Of a DNA stretch of 64,000 bases, positions 11,902 to 24,017 are shown piece by piece. This DNA is from Amphiura filiformis (taxonomy: Eukaryota; Echinodermata; Ophiuroidea; Amphilepidida; Amphiuridae): NCBI RefSeq assembly GCF_039555335.1, contig NC_092630.1, positions 85,256,148-85,320,147 on the forward strand, written 5' to 3'. Within the stretch, counting starts at the first letter, position 1. The number at the start of each line of letters is the position of its first letter. Below the pieces are notes generated by a model, which saw only the letters and a program-made list of their open reading frames with translations, was not told where the DNA came from and ran no database searches. Made by a program: the position numbers and the translations under genes.

Positions 11902-14176
11902 TTAGCAGTTTTCTTTTTGAGTCCTCAGGTTCATTCGCTGTTGTAGTAGCGAAGAGGCGAAAACCGCATCACAACCGTTGTCCAAGAAAGCATATGTGGC
12001 TATGTAACTATCGCTGGCTTCATGCTTCACCAATACTGGTATTATGGTCATTAATGGTGAGGTATCACTACTTGTAGCTGCTGAAGCTAGAGTCTTGGTG
12101 CAACCAGTCACTACATTACTGCCACGAGCAGTTGCCTCTTCTTGAGACTTGTTTTGTTTAGGTGATTGAGATTCTTGCTCTCGTTTGTCTCTATGCATCG
12201 CAGTTGGATGTGTTTTCTGACATTTACTGCATTTCAACAGATCCTTACACTGCTTCTTAGGATGTCCTGCTTCCAAACAACCAAAGCACAATTTTTTGTC
12301 AAAACAGAAGGCTGACTTCTCCTTAGATTGCAACTTGGAGAATTTTCTGCATTCCATGATCTTGTGCTTGGTGCCATCTCCACAGTAGGTGCATGACTTG
12401 TTTGAAGCTTTCTTCTCCGTGACCTCTTGAGCAGTTGTAGTGAAGGCTTTCTTCTTGTTGCTACTGAAGGATTCTGAGTTCCCTATTCTACCAAACACTG
12501 GATTCGCAATTATTCTCGCCTGTCTGTCGACAAACTGAACAAGATCGCTGAACTTTACTGTATTTCCTTGTTCTTCTTCAATAGCGTATACTTTATTTCT
12601 CCATAGATTCCTGTGTCGGTATGGCAGTTTCGCAACAAGAATCTTCAGGGTGTTAGAATGATCTAACTCACTTAACGCATCCACTGTCTGCATCATGTTC
12701 TTACACTCGGTAAGAAATAGTGAAAAGGCATTTAAGCTTTTATCTTCATCTTTAACTTCTTGCCAGGATTTGGCCTTCTTCAGCATTGCTTGTGCAATTT
12801 TATGGCCACTTCCAAACTTCTTGGCTAAAGTTTCTTTAGCTTTCTCAAAGCCTTCCTTTGGATCCTCATAATGAAGATAGCTCTCCACATATTTCTTGGC
12901 ATCTCCATCTGTATGCTGACATAAGAACTCCAGTCTTTCTTTCTCATCATCTGTCTTGTCCTCGACACCAAATGCGAAGGCTCTCATAAATGATGTATAC
13001 TTTAACGGATCTCCATCGAAAGTCTGGATCTTCGTCTCTGGCAATAAAGCTCGCAACTGCTGTTTTATCAGCAATCTAGTCAGTTCACTAAGCTGTTCCG
13101 CTTGATCTGCAGAATGATCTGCCTGTCTTTACTGTTGAGGCTCTGTTGGTACACTAGTTGTTGGATCATGTGGGGGGCCAACAGGCTGTGTGTGGTACAC
13201 TAGTTATTGGAACATGTGGGGGTCCAACAGGCTGTGTGGGTACACTATATGGTGGGCCAAAATATGGCTGTTGCTGTGGTCTATAGTCCATGTAATATGG
13301 CATAAACTGATCATACTGATCTGCGGGTGCTGGTCCCTGCATGTGTCTATATGGCTTCATAGGAGGTGCATCATCATGCACATGTCTTGGTCGGAATGTA
13401 TATTCCTCAGCATAACTATCGTAATCAAGCCGTGGCCGGTTCACATCACGTTCAGATCTGTGGTCTTCCAACTTTGGCTGTCTACTAACTTTTGGCCTGA
13501 CTACTGGGTCTATATCTCTAGGTTTCCACGAAGCAGGAAGTCTATTTGGTAGCACTGGTACTTCCAAGTTCACCTGTACTTTCTGTGCTGACTCCTGATG
13601 ATGAGGTATTATATTCCTATCATCACACTGCTTTATATTAGAAGCCAATTCAACATGTACAGTTTCTCTCTGTGGTTCAGGAGATATGTCTTGTCCAGCT
13701 GCCATAGACCTGTCTACATGAACATCTAATGTAGGCCTTTGCTTTCTTACATCAGATTTTTGCACAACTGGTTCCTGAATTTCAACCTTTCCAGGACTAT
13801 CATCTTGGTTATCAAGCCAACTTTGTACGGTTTTTCGGCTGTCTATAGCAGATGGTAGAGGCAAACTCTCCTGACTACCTTCAGATGTACTGAGATTTTC
13901 ATAAATTTCTAATTTGGTTTTTTCTAATTCCAATTCAGCATCTATCTCTAAAGACTCCTTTTGTTGTTGCAATTCAAGCTCCTTTTTTTCAATTGCTTGT
14001 CTTTTTTGAACTATTGTTTGTTTACTCATTAATTCTGCTTTGCGCAGAGCAGCCTTGGCAAGAGCACTGCTTATACTATGAGTACTATATTTACTCTTTG
14101 AGATTCTGCTAACTTTGCTTTTAGCAATACTAGCATTTTCAATCTGTTCAATATCACCTGGATATTTTGCAGCCAT
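11902..14176 (-). pseudogene. gag and protease region of the BEL/Pao element
   Basis: The 5' part of the element on the minus strand. It begins with a charged, coiled-coil-like segment rich in Glu, Lys and Gln, then a Pro/Gln/Tyr-rich stretch. A capsid-like domain follows with KIQTFDGDPLKYTSFMRAF and a helical region, then two Cys-rich knuckles (CTYCGDG and CFGCLEAGHPKKQC). Last comes a protease-like block with FLDNGCDAVF. This layout is that of Pao-type gag polyproteins. Confidence 0.85.
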
Positions 14177-14616
14177 ATTGAGTCTATTTTACAATAAACT
14201 GGCTTGTTTACTATCTCACTAAATCTGAGATGGTCCCTGAATTAAATTCAGAAACAAATTTACAACTTTTACTCGTTGAGAGCAAGGACTGACTTTCCAG
14301 TCATAACAAAGATTAGACTTATCTAAGTCCAAAACCATGCAAGTTAGACCTAGCCTATCTAGGTCCACTATCAGCATGAACGCAAGTCTTGATCAAGTCT
14401 AGCGCCAGCGTGTTTCAAGTGAGCTGATTTTCTCACAGCGCTGTGACTGAGCAGATTGCAATCTACACACCGGCTATACACTGTCACTGTACGTGTGTAT
14501 ACCAATGCACTGCTAATGCAAATGTACATGCACAATAAACTTTTAGTGAACCTCGGATTCTTTCTCGAAGTTCCTCTTATGTATGAGATAACGATCAAAT
14601 ACATCTTTTCTACTAA

Positions 14617-15025
14617 TGTAGGGTCTAATTTCTGACTCGTTCTTGAGTCTATCGCTGCTCATTAGCGAACCCTTTTGTTCTATTCTTGACATCACAAATT
14701 TGGTTTGACATGACTCGAATGACCATTTTCCCAATACACGCAAGATTTGCATATAATATAACAGCTAGGAAACACAATAGTACTTATCCGTTCTTGTTGG
14801 ATCTCAGACTACAAGTGATTTATTTCCTGGCACAACATAATATCCATCCACTTATGCAATAATACGTAATCTTTACGGTAGAAAAGGTAAATCTACTCCG
14901 AGATGGTCAAACAATTCTAGCTAATTCTGTGACTTTTATCTTATGATTTAGTGCATCTCTAGCTGGTAATCTAAAATAGAGGGCGCCAGTCAGGTAAATT
15001 TCCAAGACAGAAGGTGGTGGCTACA
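14617..15025 (-). repeat. 5' LTR of the BEL/Pao element
   Basis: 409 bases with the same TGTAG...CTACA ends as the copy at 6250-6648 and the same sequence throughout, apart from one 10-bp length difference. It is directly followed by the duplicated target AGCCT at 15026-15030. On the minus strand the leader between this LTR and gag is about 440 bases. Confidence 0.93.
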
Positions 15026-15592
15026 AGCCTTGTAGTATCAGAAGAGGAGCGGAGTCTGGGCCTATTTTCGTGCGTTACCGTGTCGCTGATCTCCTTAAGC
15101 AGGTCACATAAATATGGTGGAGCGACATTCATCAAACACTTATAGACATACAACAATATTTTAAACTGTATTCTATCCTTCACTTGAAGCCAATGCAAGG
15201 AGTTCAGGAGATCCGCAGAGCACCTGTCCCGTCCACAAGCAAACACTAGCCTGGCCGCCTTATTCTGGACACGTTGTAGCCGTTTGAGGTCGGCCTCACG
15301 AGCACCAAACAAAAGAGAATTAGCATAGTCTATGCGGGACAGGACAAGTGCTCTAACGGCATGATGACAGGCTTCCTGAGAAATAAAACGGCGTATGCGC
15401 CACAGATTGCGAATGTGGAAATTGATAGTTTTACACTACAGGGTACTAATATGGATGGACATGTTCATTACACCATCAAAGGTTACACCCAGGTTCTTAA
15501 CAGAGATTGAAGGCTCAATTGTTTTACCATCAAGCTTCAGTTGGATATCAGACACTAAATTTAACACTCTTGGGCCCGCAACAACAACAAAA
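15026..15592 (-). mobile_element. 5' part of CR1/L2-like LINE, split by BEL/Pao insertion
   Basis: The minus strand encodes the thumb and C-terminal part of a non-LTR ORF2 protein: NLGVTFDGVMNM, RIDYANSLLFGA, LQRVQNKAARLVF, LHWLQVKDRIQFKILLYVYK and APPYL. These blocks are shared by CR1, L2 and related LINEs. The frame continues into 6249-6008 across the inserted BEL/Pao element. The upstream endonuclease and catalytic reverse transcriptase are missing, so this is a 5'-truncated copy whose upstream edge abuts a 120-bp satellite unit. Confidence 0.85.
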
Positions 15593-15911
15593 ATATTCCC
15601 CTCGTATCCAGGTGGTGTATGACGTGCAGTCCCTAAATTCAGTAAATTTTCATCGTCAACCGTGAATGGGATTATTTTGAAATTTTAAAACGCTTGAAAT
15701 ATCACAAACAAATAGGCTTATGTTGATAAATAATATAAATACAAGCTAAAACCGTTGGGGTTCGATAATGAACCCCACAAAACTAACCGAGTATATGGAA
15801 AATGCCATACGGCCGGGCGGTTTTACGAGTTGCCGGCTCGATCATGTCATCCGCCGCCTGCTCGTATCCAGGATTCCACCCACCAAATTTGAGCCCGATC
15901 GGACAAAGTTA
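15593..15911. repeat. Continuation of the 120-bp satellite, interrupted
   Basis: One satellite unit resumes where the LINE ends (TATTCCCCTCGTATCCAGG) and finishes with GAGCCCGATCGGACAAAG. Its two halves are separated by a 248-bp insertion (15613-15860). After 15911 the sequence leaves the satellite at AGTGACGTATAT, a word also found just before the array at 5401. Confidence 0.75.
15613..15860. mobile_element. 248-bp insertion with 12-bp flanking duplication
   Basis: The 12 bases CTCGTATCCAGG occur at 15601-15612 and again at 15861-15872, and the satellite unit reads on correctly once the stretch between is left out. That is the pattern of an insertion with target duplication. The insert contains the palindrome GGGGTTCGATAATGAACCCC. 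A duplication of this length suits a retroposed sequence such as a SINE, but I do not recognise a family. Confidence 0.6.
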
Positions 15912-15995
15912 GTGACGTATATGTTGCGTAAGCTTTCCAGGAAGCTTTCCTTTAAAGGGAATTTTATCAAACACCCCGAACAGAAAGAATTTGAC

Positions 15996-16545
15996 TTTTG
16001 ACCTCTGTATGACCCACTTAATGACCTTAAATGAATTTTAAAATATTTAAAACATGTTAAGAATGTCATAATAATCATTGCATTTAAATTTCAGCTCAAT
16101 TGAAGCATTTTGAAAACTTGACCTTTGACCCCTTTATTGCCCCTTAATGACCTTAAATGAATTTTAAAATATTTTCAACATGTTTAGAATGTCATAAGGA
16201 TCATTGCGTTTAAATTTCAGCTCAATCGGAGCATTTTGGAAAACTTGACCTTTGACCCCTTTATAACCCCTTAATGACCTTAAATGAATCTTAAAATGTT
16301 TTTAAAATGTTTAGAATGTCATAAGGATCATTGCATATAAATTACTGCTCAATTGGAGCATTTTGAAAAATGTGACCTTTGACCCCTTTATGACCCCTTA
16401 ATGACCTTAAATGAATTTTAAAATATTTTTTAACTGTTTAGAATGTCATAAGGATCATTGCATTTAAATTTCAGGTCAATTGGAGCATTTTGAGAACCTT
16501 GACCTTTGACCCCTTTATGACCCCTTAATGACCTTAAATAAATTT
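15996..16545. repeat. Satellite with 127-bp period, about 4.4 units
   Basis: Units starting TGACCTTTGACCCC recur at about 16119, 16246, 16373 and 16500, with a diverged first unit near 15996. Each continues through TTAATGACCTTAAATGAA and AATGTCATAAGGATCATTG. Apart from the TGACCTTTGACC word it is unrelated to the 120-bp satellite upstream. No coding content. Confidence 0.88.
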
Positions 16546-17294
16546 TGAACCTGACAGCCACAGTCCTTATGCAGTACTCTGATATTTGACACCCAACTCA
16601 GGATGGCAATATAGCAATAATATATTTGGAATAGGGTAAGCATTTAATTTATATTAGTCAAGTTAATTAATACTAATTGTATTAATTAATTAACACTAAT
16701 TAGTTCAATTTTAAATTAATAATTAAAAAAAGAATTTATATTAAAAAAAGAATACAATCGAATGAAAACCAGGGGTCTAACTCCTAAAAGTGATGTGTGC
16801 ACCATTATAAGGCTTCACTATCTATGTGTGCGCTTAGCTCGGTCCACCAGTTTGCGATGCTATAACCGCTCTAGTTTGAGAAAGGTGGGGGATGAGGCCG
16901 AGGCTGTGGACCACGAAATGCCCCTTCAAATGTGCAAACCTTGTTACATTCAGTTCAGTTTCATCAAATTCAAGTAATTACAAGCTTTTACAAACACCGG
17001 TTAACATGGTGAAAATGAGGATGCCACTGAAACGCAGGGCGTGTTATTGTGGCACCCTTTACAAAGGCACCCGTGTTTGCAAAGTAAAGCAAACAAATAA
17101 AATACCCTTTTCATTATATTGTTCTTATAGTATTTGGCGTATTACTTTTTTCCGGGCAGCCTACCGGAAAGTCGTTACTATAAACACAACATCACTGTTT
17201 TGGTAATTTATAGTAAATTGATATCCGTAAACATGGATATTGTTATACAAGAGAAGTTGACTATATTGACACAAAGCCTTAACGGTAGTAGTCT
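16546..17294. other. Gene-free stretch
   Basis: An AT-rich part with repeated TTAATTAAT words (about 16640-16750) is followed by sequence with short, unrecognised open frames. I see no gene, RNA or element boundary that I can support. Confidence 0.4.
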
Positions 17295-17303
17295 AGTAGA
17301 TAC

Positions 17304-17679
17304 CAGAGGATGATTTAAGGAAGCCCCATCATGCACTGTAAAAGTGTTATCACTAGAGTTTCAACAGCCACTTTACTTTTCAAATCCCATTGAACTCTGT
17401 GCAAAAGATGTTGTTTTAGAATTGCCCGTGTGTCATTATTAGTTGGTCGATTTCAGATCTAAAGTGATGTATGCACGAAGGATCATTTACACCATCTGTA
17501 CATAACATAAAATGTGAAATCGACCAACCTTTTAAAGGTGTTTTTACTGTAAATATATCTGTCCAAATTCAAATTTCACCATGCACGTGTGTATGCAGTG
17601 GGCGGGCAGTGGTGTCATGTTCACTCACACAGCTGTGCTAACCGCAAGACTTGCTGGGAAGTGCTTAAATCATCCTCTG
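17304..17679. mobile_element. 376-bp non-autonomous DNA transposon, 9-bp target duplication
   Basis: The ends are inverted copies of CAGAGGATGATTTAAG (17304-17319 and 17664-17679). The 9 bases AGTAGATAC lie directly outside both ends (17295-17303 and 17680-17688). A second, internal inverted repeat GTTGGTCGATTTCA pairs 17442-17455 with 17514-17527. A 9-bp duplication is usual for MULE elements; the CAG start also resembles hAT, where 8 bp is expected. It carries no transposase, so it is a MITE-like derivative. Confidence 0.8.
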
Positions 17680-17689
17680 AGTAGATACA

Positions 17690-18280
17690 TAAAGACACTG
17701 CTTTAATTGCATGTTTGCAGTTACGACCTCGGTATTAGTAGTCGCGCGAAGACTTACGACATTTTTGAGGGAATTGCCGTAAATTTCACGCACAGCAACC
17801 GTTGTGGTAAATATATAAGAACTGCAGCTAAATCTGTAAACAGCTTCATCCGAACACAAGGGTATATCTAATTTGGTATTAAATCAGAACTGTTAAGATG
17901 CGAAAGGTCGAGGTTGTACTGTTATCAAGCGTATATCAGACGAATATCAGATTTATATAAAATGTAAAAGGATAGGATAAATTGATTATTTCATTTGTCA
18001 AGGTAACGCAGCTCTCATTTTACATTCAGCAACCATGGGCAATCTCCTTCAAGTATTTGTTCATCCTCTCGGACATCCTGCAATTTCTTATTGTAACTAA
18101 TGTGTGCTTCAAGGCAGAAAAGTTACTTCCTCTAGATACCGGGTAATGTTCCGGTATTAGAACTTGTACACATTTCTTCATTCTAACATGTTGAATGAAA
18201 CATTACAAACAGTAAGTTCCATTTCCGCACTTTGTGTAATTTTCATCACATTTTGTTCACATTGTCAATGCTATTGTCGA
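17690..18280. other. Gene-free stretch
   Basis: I recognise no gene or element between the inverted-repeat transposon and the TAT microsatellite. Confidence 0.4.
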
Positions 18281-18431
<151 letters not shown>

Positions 18432-19059
18432 TCTCCTTCTCTCTCGCTCCTAATAAATTATATATTCCGTCACATAAATCAAAGTGTCTACCGTTTGTAG
18501 ACCAACTTATTGCATGTGTTGCTGAACAGTCAACCCCTCGCAAATATGACTTTCCTGCTGCACTGCTGACCAATGCACGATCCTTGGTTAAAGCCATATT
18601 ATAACATTTTCAAACAAAATAGATTAGCATTTCTTTGCCATAAAATGTTAGCTTTTACTGTCAGATATATCCCTTTTATTTTTGAGCCGAACAACTACGG
18701 CAAAGCAAAGAAAATTTGAATTTACTACCAGCGCACATGTCGCCAATACGTACCACTCCTTCGGTCATGTTGTGGTGCGACCCTTTGTTGTGTATATCAT
18801 CGTCCCGCACGCCGTGTACGTACTGTGTGTTATGAACATCGTGTATGCGTTCGACTAATAATTCCATCGTAGTAATAAAGCGCCGAATCCGGCGTTTTAT
18901 TTAAAAATCTCGGATTTTGACAAAACTACAGCATCTAGAGTCTTGATTTTTGCAGGGTATATTGGTTTAATAAAGTACAATTTAATCGTGTAAAAAAAGG
19001 AATTTTAAAAATTCAGTGAGGGCGTCTTCCTCAGCAAATGTTATAATAGCTTATAATAT

Positions 19060-20980
19060 GGCTTCAAGAAGATGGATGAGATGGAAACCATGCTGAAACT
19101 TGAGAATATTGATGTCGGAGTATATCAAATAGTCTTGTTTCACCCAGAATTACCTTGCCCCATATCATCAATTTGTAGTTACAATCTGTTCTCCCATTGT
19201 CGTGATACAAGTAAAGGAGGCGGCGTTGCGGTACATGTTAGATCATACATATCAGCCATATAGCCATAACAGTTCCTGATGAACTTGAGTGTGTTTGGGT
19301 ATTTCTTGTACCTCAAATGTTTACCATTAAATGTTACATCACCACCAACTCCCCCAATCAACATCTTCTTCGGCAACACCTACTTGAATCAATGGACTTA
19401 TTACATGTTAAATATCCGGACATTAGATTCGCCATCGGGTGATTTCAATAGAATGAACATTAATCTGATAACAAGATCTTACAATATAAAACAAATTATA
19501 CATTTTCCTACTCGTGAACAAGCTATACTGGACTTGATTATGAGTCACTGACTTTAGTACATTTTATTCAGATCTATTACCTATGTCACCTGTGGGTAAG
19601 AGTGACCACATATGCATTGTTTGGAAACCCAATCCCTCCACCACTCGCAAGCATACAAATACTGTCAGCGTTGCCCGCAACTTTAAAGATTCCCAAATCA
19701 GGGAGTTCGGCACTAATTGGATTCAAGATCAAAATTGGTCTAATGTGATGCCAGCAATACTCCCGGGCAATACTCAGGAAAAGGTGGAAGCTTTTTATCA
19801 ACATCTTAACAGTGCAATGGAGTCATATTTTTCCCACATATCACAGTAAAGAAGCATGTGGATTACCGAACGCCAAGCAGCCTTTCTGGCTGAAGACAAA
19901 ACTCAACGGCGTCAACTTCGCAATAAAGTTCAACGTGAAATTGCTAAAGCTAAAATTAACTATCACACTCTGTCCGGAATTTACAACATAAGGATAAGGA
20001 CCCACGTATAAAATGGCACCAACATATTAAAGTCTTGAATCTTGAACACAAAGTCTGAGCACAACATACATGTCCCTGGTATTCAGAATTCTGAGTATGT
20101 CAGTATTGCTAACAGCATCAATGAACTGTTTGTGAATGTGTCTTCCAACATCAATCCTCTGGATAACACAAAGCTTCCATCTTATTTACCTGCTTACAAA
20201 TCACCGCCTCAATTATATCCTTGGAACGTGTATGGTGAGCTCAGTCAGGGTAAAGCCCCGGGGGTAAAGCATGTGGGCCTGACGGCATCCGGTTAATGAA
20301 TTTGCCTATAAACTGAGTGTTCCCTTAACAGAGGTTTTGAACATCTCCCTCATTGAGGGAGTAGTCCATTGTTGTAATACCAAAACTCAAACCCATCGGG
20401 GAGGGTTTTATATTTAAGTGGTTTTAGAAGATGTAAGTCATAAAATTGACCACCAACAGTTTGGTAATGTCAAAGGTGTATGCACCTCGCATTATTTAAT
20501 TAGCATGCTTCACTTTCTTCATCAAGGCGCTGACAAGGACAGCAACGTTGGCACAGCGGTACTCACGGAGTTCTCAAAAGCATTTGACTTGATCGACCAT
20601 ACTCTGCCGATGGAGAAATTTATCCATATGGGAGTCAGTGAGTCTATTGTGCCATGGTTGTCTGACTTTGTCAGCAATATACAACAGTGTGTTCGTTATA
20701 AACATGTTCTTTCTTATTACAAAACTGTAAATGGTGGTCTCCAACAAGGTAAAAAACTAGGCCCAATAGGCTTTCAGATTATAATCAATGATGCTGTATC
20801 AAGTAGTGTGCCCAAAACAAAATGTTGGAAATATGTTGATGATTTGACAATTGTCATGATTGTCATGATTGTTGAGAACTGTATGCATCCCAAATCCAGC
20901 CAAGTTCAAGACGTTTTATATGAATTCAGTGAATGGTCTGCCAATAAAAATAACATAGCCTGTGTATTTACGACAAAATA
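19060..20980 (+). mobile_element. Decayed CR1/Jockey-type LINE
   Basis: Pieces of one LINE follow in order on the plus strand but in changing frames. An endonuclease part reads YNLFSHCRDTSKGGGVAVHV, later GDFN and, from 19583, VGKSDH (catalytic SDH). A reverse transcriptase part at 20418-20980 reads GNVKGVCTSHYL, TEFSKAFDLIDH (catalytic Asp), GLQQGKKLGPIGFQI and KYVDDLTIV (catalytic DD). The linker is shortened, several frames are broken and the C-terminal third is gone. A short duplication of GTCATGATT occurs right after the YVDD block. This is an old, inactive copy. Confidence 0.85.
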
Positions 20981-21280
20981 GGGCATTTACATGAAACCTG
21001 TAATTTATATATTGACAGTATACATGGTATATAAATTAGCTACATTTTTTTGAATGGGGCCTCAACTTTGACAATACTGCTGTTTATCTCATTTTTTGCC
21101 GATGTTTTGCATTTCAAAAATACCTAATGACAATTTTAATGACATATCATTCACTTTTAGGCAATTTAAAACAATTTTGATTTTTTTGCACTTTTGCTGG
21201 GATCACTGCAAGGGCCTTTAATACCCAGGAATTATGTTCAGTTTACAAAGGTTCAACCATTACTTGAATACGCGGATGTA

Positions 21281-21823
21281 AACTGGGCTCAAAAAGAAAC
21301 TTATAATTTTTCACAAGGTCATATCTTAAAATCCTGTCCATAAAAATGAACCACAATTACACAAAGTATTACTTCAATACTCTACTCTCAACACAGTTCA
21401 GTAAACAAGCAGTTGTCCAACTGACACAACAGCAAAATGCACTGACACGGAACAGTGTCCAGGCGAATAATTGGCACCCAGCAAAAGCAATTCGTGAGAA
21501 TGCATACAAGATCCTTAGACAGGTGATAATTCCCAAAGAATAAGTGGAATTGCTTCTGATTTTCACACACTTTCTTCAAAAAACAAGTCTTGTTCCGCAC
21601 TATTCCACTTACTCACAAATTTCTTGTGTTGGGTGCAATTACTGGGCTGTGAATGTGGTCCAGGAAGCTGTTCCATGTCACTACATTTTGTTGTTGTGTC
21701 AGTTGGTTGGACAACTGTTTGGTTACTGACCAGTGTTTAGAGTAGAGTATTGAAGTAATCCTGTGTGCAATTTTGGTTCATTTTTATGGACAGGATTTTA
21801 AGATATGACCTTGTGAAAAATTG
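21281..21823. mobile_element. Palindromic TA-flanked MITE, larger part
   Basis: The element starts AACTGGGCTCAAAAAGAAAC after TA (21279-21280). It folds back on itself: TTTTTCACAAGGTCATATC near 21309 pairs with GATATGACCTTGTGAAAAA near 21802, and the inner arms also match. Its right terminus is displaced to 24621-24643 by an inserted LTR unit. The TA flanks and long inverted arms suit a Tc1/mariner-derived foldback MITE. Confidence 0.75.
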
Positions 21824-21978
21824 TGTAATGGGATATTGAAAAGTATCTCTTTAATGCATAAAATAAAACACTGTCTACCAATTATTAGAAACACCCCAAT
21901 TATACTGCCCCCAATTATACTGCCCCCAATTATGCAAATTAGGCCTTATCAAAACCCAGTTGCACACCCAGAAAGATT

Positions 21979-22085
21979 CATACTGTGTGGACTCTATGTG
22001 AGAGAAAAGTTACTTAATTACTAGATTTGATACTGTGTGGACTCTATGTGAGGGAAAAGTTACTTAATTTACTAGATTTATACTG
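21979..22085. repeat. Direct tandem repeat of about 50 bp within the LTR-like unit
   Basis: ATACTGTGTGGACTCTATG followed by GAAAAGTTACTTAATT occurs twice in tandem, and a third, diverged start (ATACTGTGTGGGAGCTCTG) follows. The copies are nearly identical. Confidence 0.75.
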
Positions 22086-23813
22086 TGTGGGAGCTCTGTG
22101 TGGGCAGAAAGTTTACCAAGTTAGAACTGTGTGAGGAGCTGTGTGCTGGAAAGATTTTATATTTTGTGCCTGGGATAATACTGGTAAGTCTTTTAACTTC
22201 TGTATTATAATATTATAGATCTCCAAAATTAGGCCATGTTATAAAACTTTTGCCCAAAAGCATGAGTGCAGTAGTTTCAGTGTATGGTCTTAGTGCACAA
22301 TTTCATTGCCATTGAGATGATGGTTTAAAACCTCCAAAATTGCTTCTTTTCATTTTGTCATTAAAATTCATGGCTACCATGCCAATCTATGATAGTTTCA
22401 GAGAAGTTTGGTGCAATTCCAGCACCTATACAAATTAATTTGGCTGAAATCAAGCGTGTTTAAGTTATACTTTTTCTTGTATTTTGCTGTGTGATGAAAG
22501 TTTTGCTGTGACGCAACAGATCTGTGTGTGTTGACATAAGCCATGAGTCATGCATGTCAATTCCTTTGTTCTTTTCAGCCTAATTGCCAAAAGCATACAT
22601 TGTATTGATTGCACAGCTGGAGTTCTGTTTATCTAAGTGTGTTTTTATAAAACAACTTGTGGATTTTTGATGATGAAATGAAATATTTGGTAACAAAATT
22701 CTTTCGGCCTTTGTGATTTTACTTAGTTGATTTCATCTCATGTTTAGACTTTAAAATATTGTGCCTTAGTCAGCTGAAACTTACATGTACCAGGCTTTGG
22801 TGTTTTATAATTCGAAGTGGTTTATGAGATTTTATTCTTCAGGTCTAGTATCTTAGTATGAATGGAGTTCAATTATAAATTTGTTCGGGATATTTAGCAT
22901 TGGTTATGCATGGGAGGGAATGAATGATTTTGCTGTTAAATTAATAGGGAGGTGATCATGTGAAATTGGGCTGTCTTTCATTGGATTTGTTTCTTCATTA
23001 ATATTTTTTTGGGATGATTGGGAACTCCGCTCATGCTAAGATATTTTGTAAATAATGTTTTATCATATTTAAATGTCTAAAACACTTGTGTGTTCATGCA
23101 ACTTTTGTGATTCACAAAATACACACACTTAGAGGCTTTGCATTTGTATCCATGGGACATTTTAAACTCAGGTTTTGCAAGGTCTATCAGAGTTGTTAAT
23201 AGTACATATTTCTTTATATTTATTTCCATATTTGGTATTTTTTTGTATTCAGACATGAGGCATTCCATTTGATAAACAAAAGCAGTATTATTATTTGTTA
23301 ATTTATTTGAACCAAAGTGAAATCTTGGTTAAGTTTGGATAGGATCTTTTGACATCATAAATTGTTTGATTTATGACAAAAACTTATTGATCTTGTTGAC
23401 CAAGCAGATATTCTTGCAGCTCAGAAACGTGTGCTTTCACATGCCAAATTGTGCCTTTTTATAGAAACTATTTTTTTTTATTCTGGACATATCTTTTATA
23501 CTTTTATATTACAACAAACTGCCTCAGTATTCATTCCTGCCAAAGATTAGTGTGTTTATTCCAAACACTCAGTACTTGCCGCCTAGTTATCTAGGACTTG
23601 TGTTTATTTATTATGGATGATTGGTATTGGTAAGTGTATGTTATTATGTGTTTTTATGTGTTTTCTTGATTACATGTACATGCTTAAAACATGATACTGA
23701 GACTTCTATTTTTTTTTTAAAGTGGCAATGCTCTTCTTCCATGGTCAGTGTTAATAATGATAAAAGCTGTGTGATTGGTAACGATTTCTTGCTGTGTGAT
23801 GCGTTACATAACA

Positions 23814-24017
23814 ATTGGAAGAAAACTTGTCAGGTGATCTGTGTGATAGACCTGAACTTGATAATAATCGTAATAGAAAACTGTGTGTGATGATTAATTG
23901 ATGATGACGAGAGTATTGGAAGAAAACTTGTCAGGTGATCTAGCTGTGTGCAGGCCTGATCTTGATCATATTAAATGATTATAGAAAACTGTGTGATAAT
24001 TAATTGATGATGACGAG
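23814..24017. repeat. 101-bp tandem duplication within the LTR-like unit
   Basis: Two units start ATTGGAAGAAAACTTGTCAG at 23814 and 23915 and both end near TTAATTGATGATGACGAG. They differ by small changes only. Confidence 0.8.

Larger units (their letters stand above)
6250..15025 (-). mobile_element. BEL/Pao LTR retrotransposon, near-whole fossil
   Basis: An 8.8-kb element reading on the minus strand. It has LTRs at both ends, a gag-like region, then a pol region in the order protease, reverse transcriptase, RNase H, integrase. That order, the Pao-type domains and the 5-bp target duplication AGCCT (6245-6249 and 15026-15030) define the family. A purine-rich AAGGGGCCGG stretch lies just inside the 3' LTR, as expected for a polypurine tract. 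The two LTRs are identical by eye except for one 10-bp length difference, so insertion was very recent. The element looks almost whole, with about two breaks in its reading frames. It sits inside a CR1/L2-like LINE. Confidence 0.93.

Noticed and set aside
5484-16545. Possible CRISPR-like or regularly spaced array
   Set aside because: Units are contiguous and similar along their whole length, so these are satellites, and the genome is eukaryotic.
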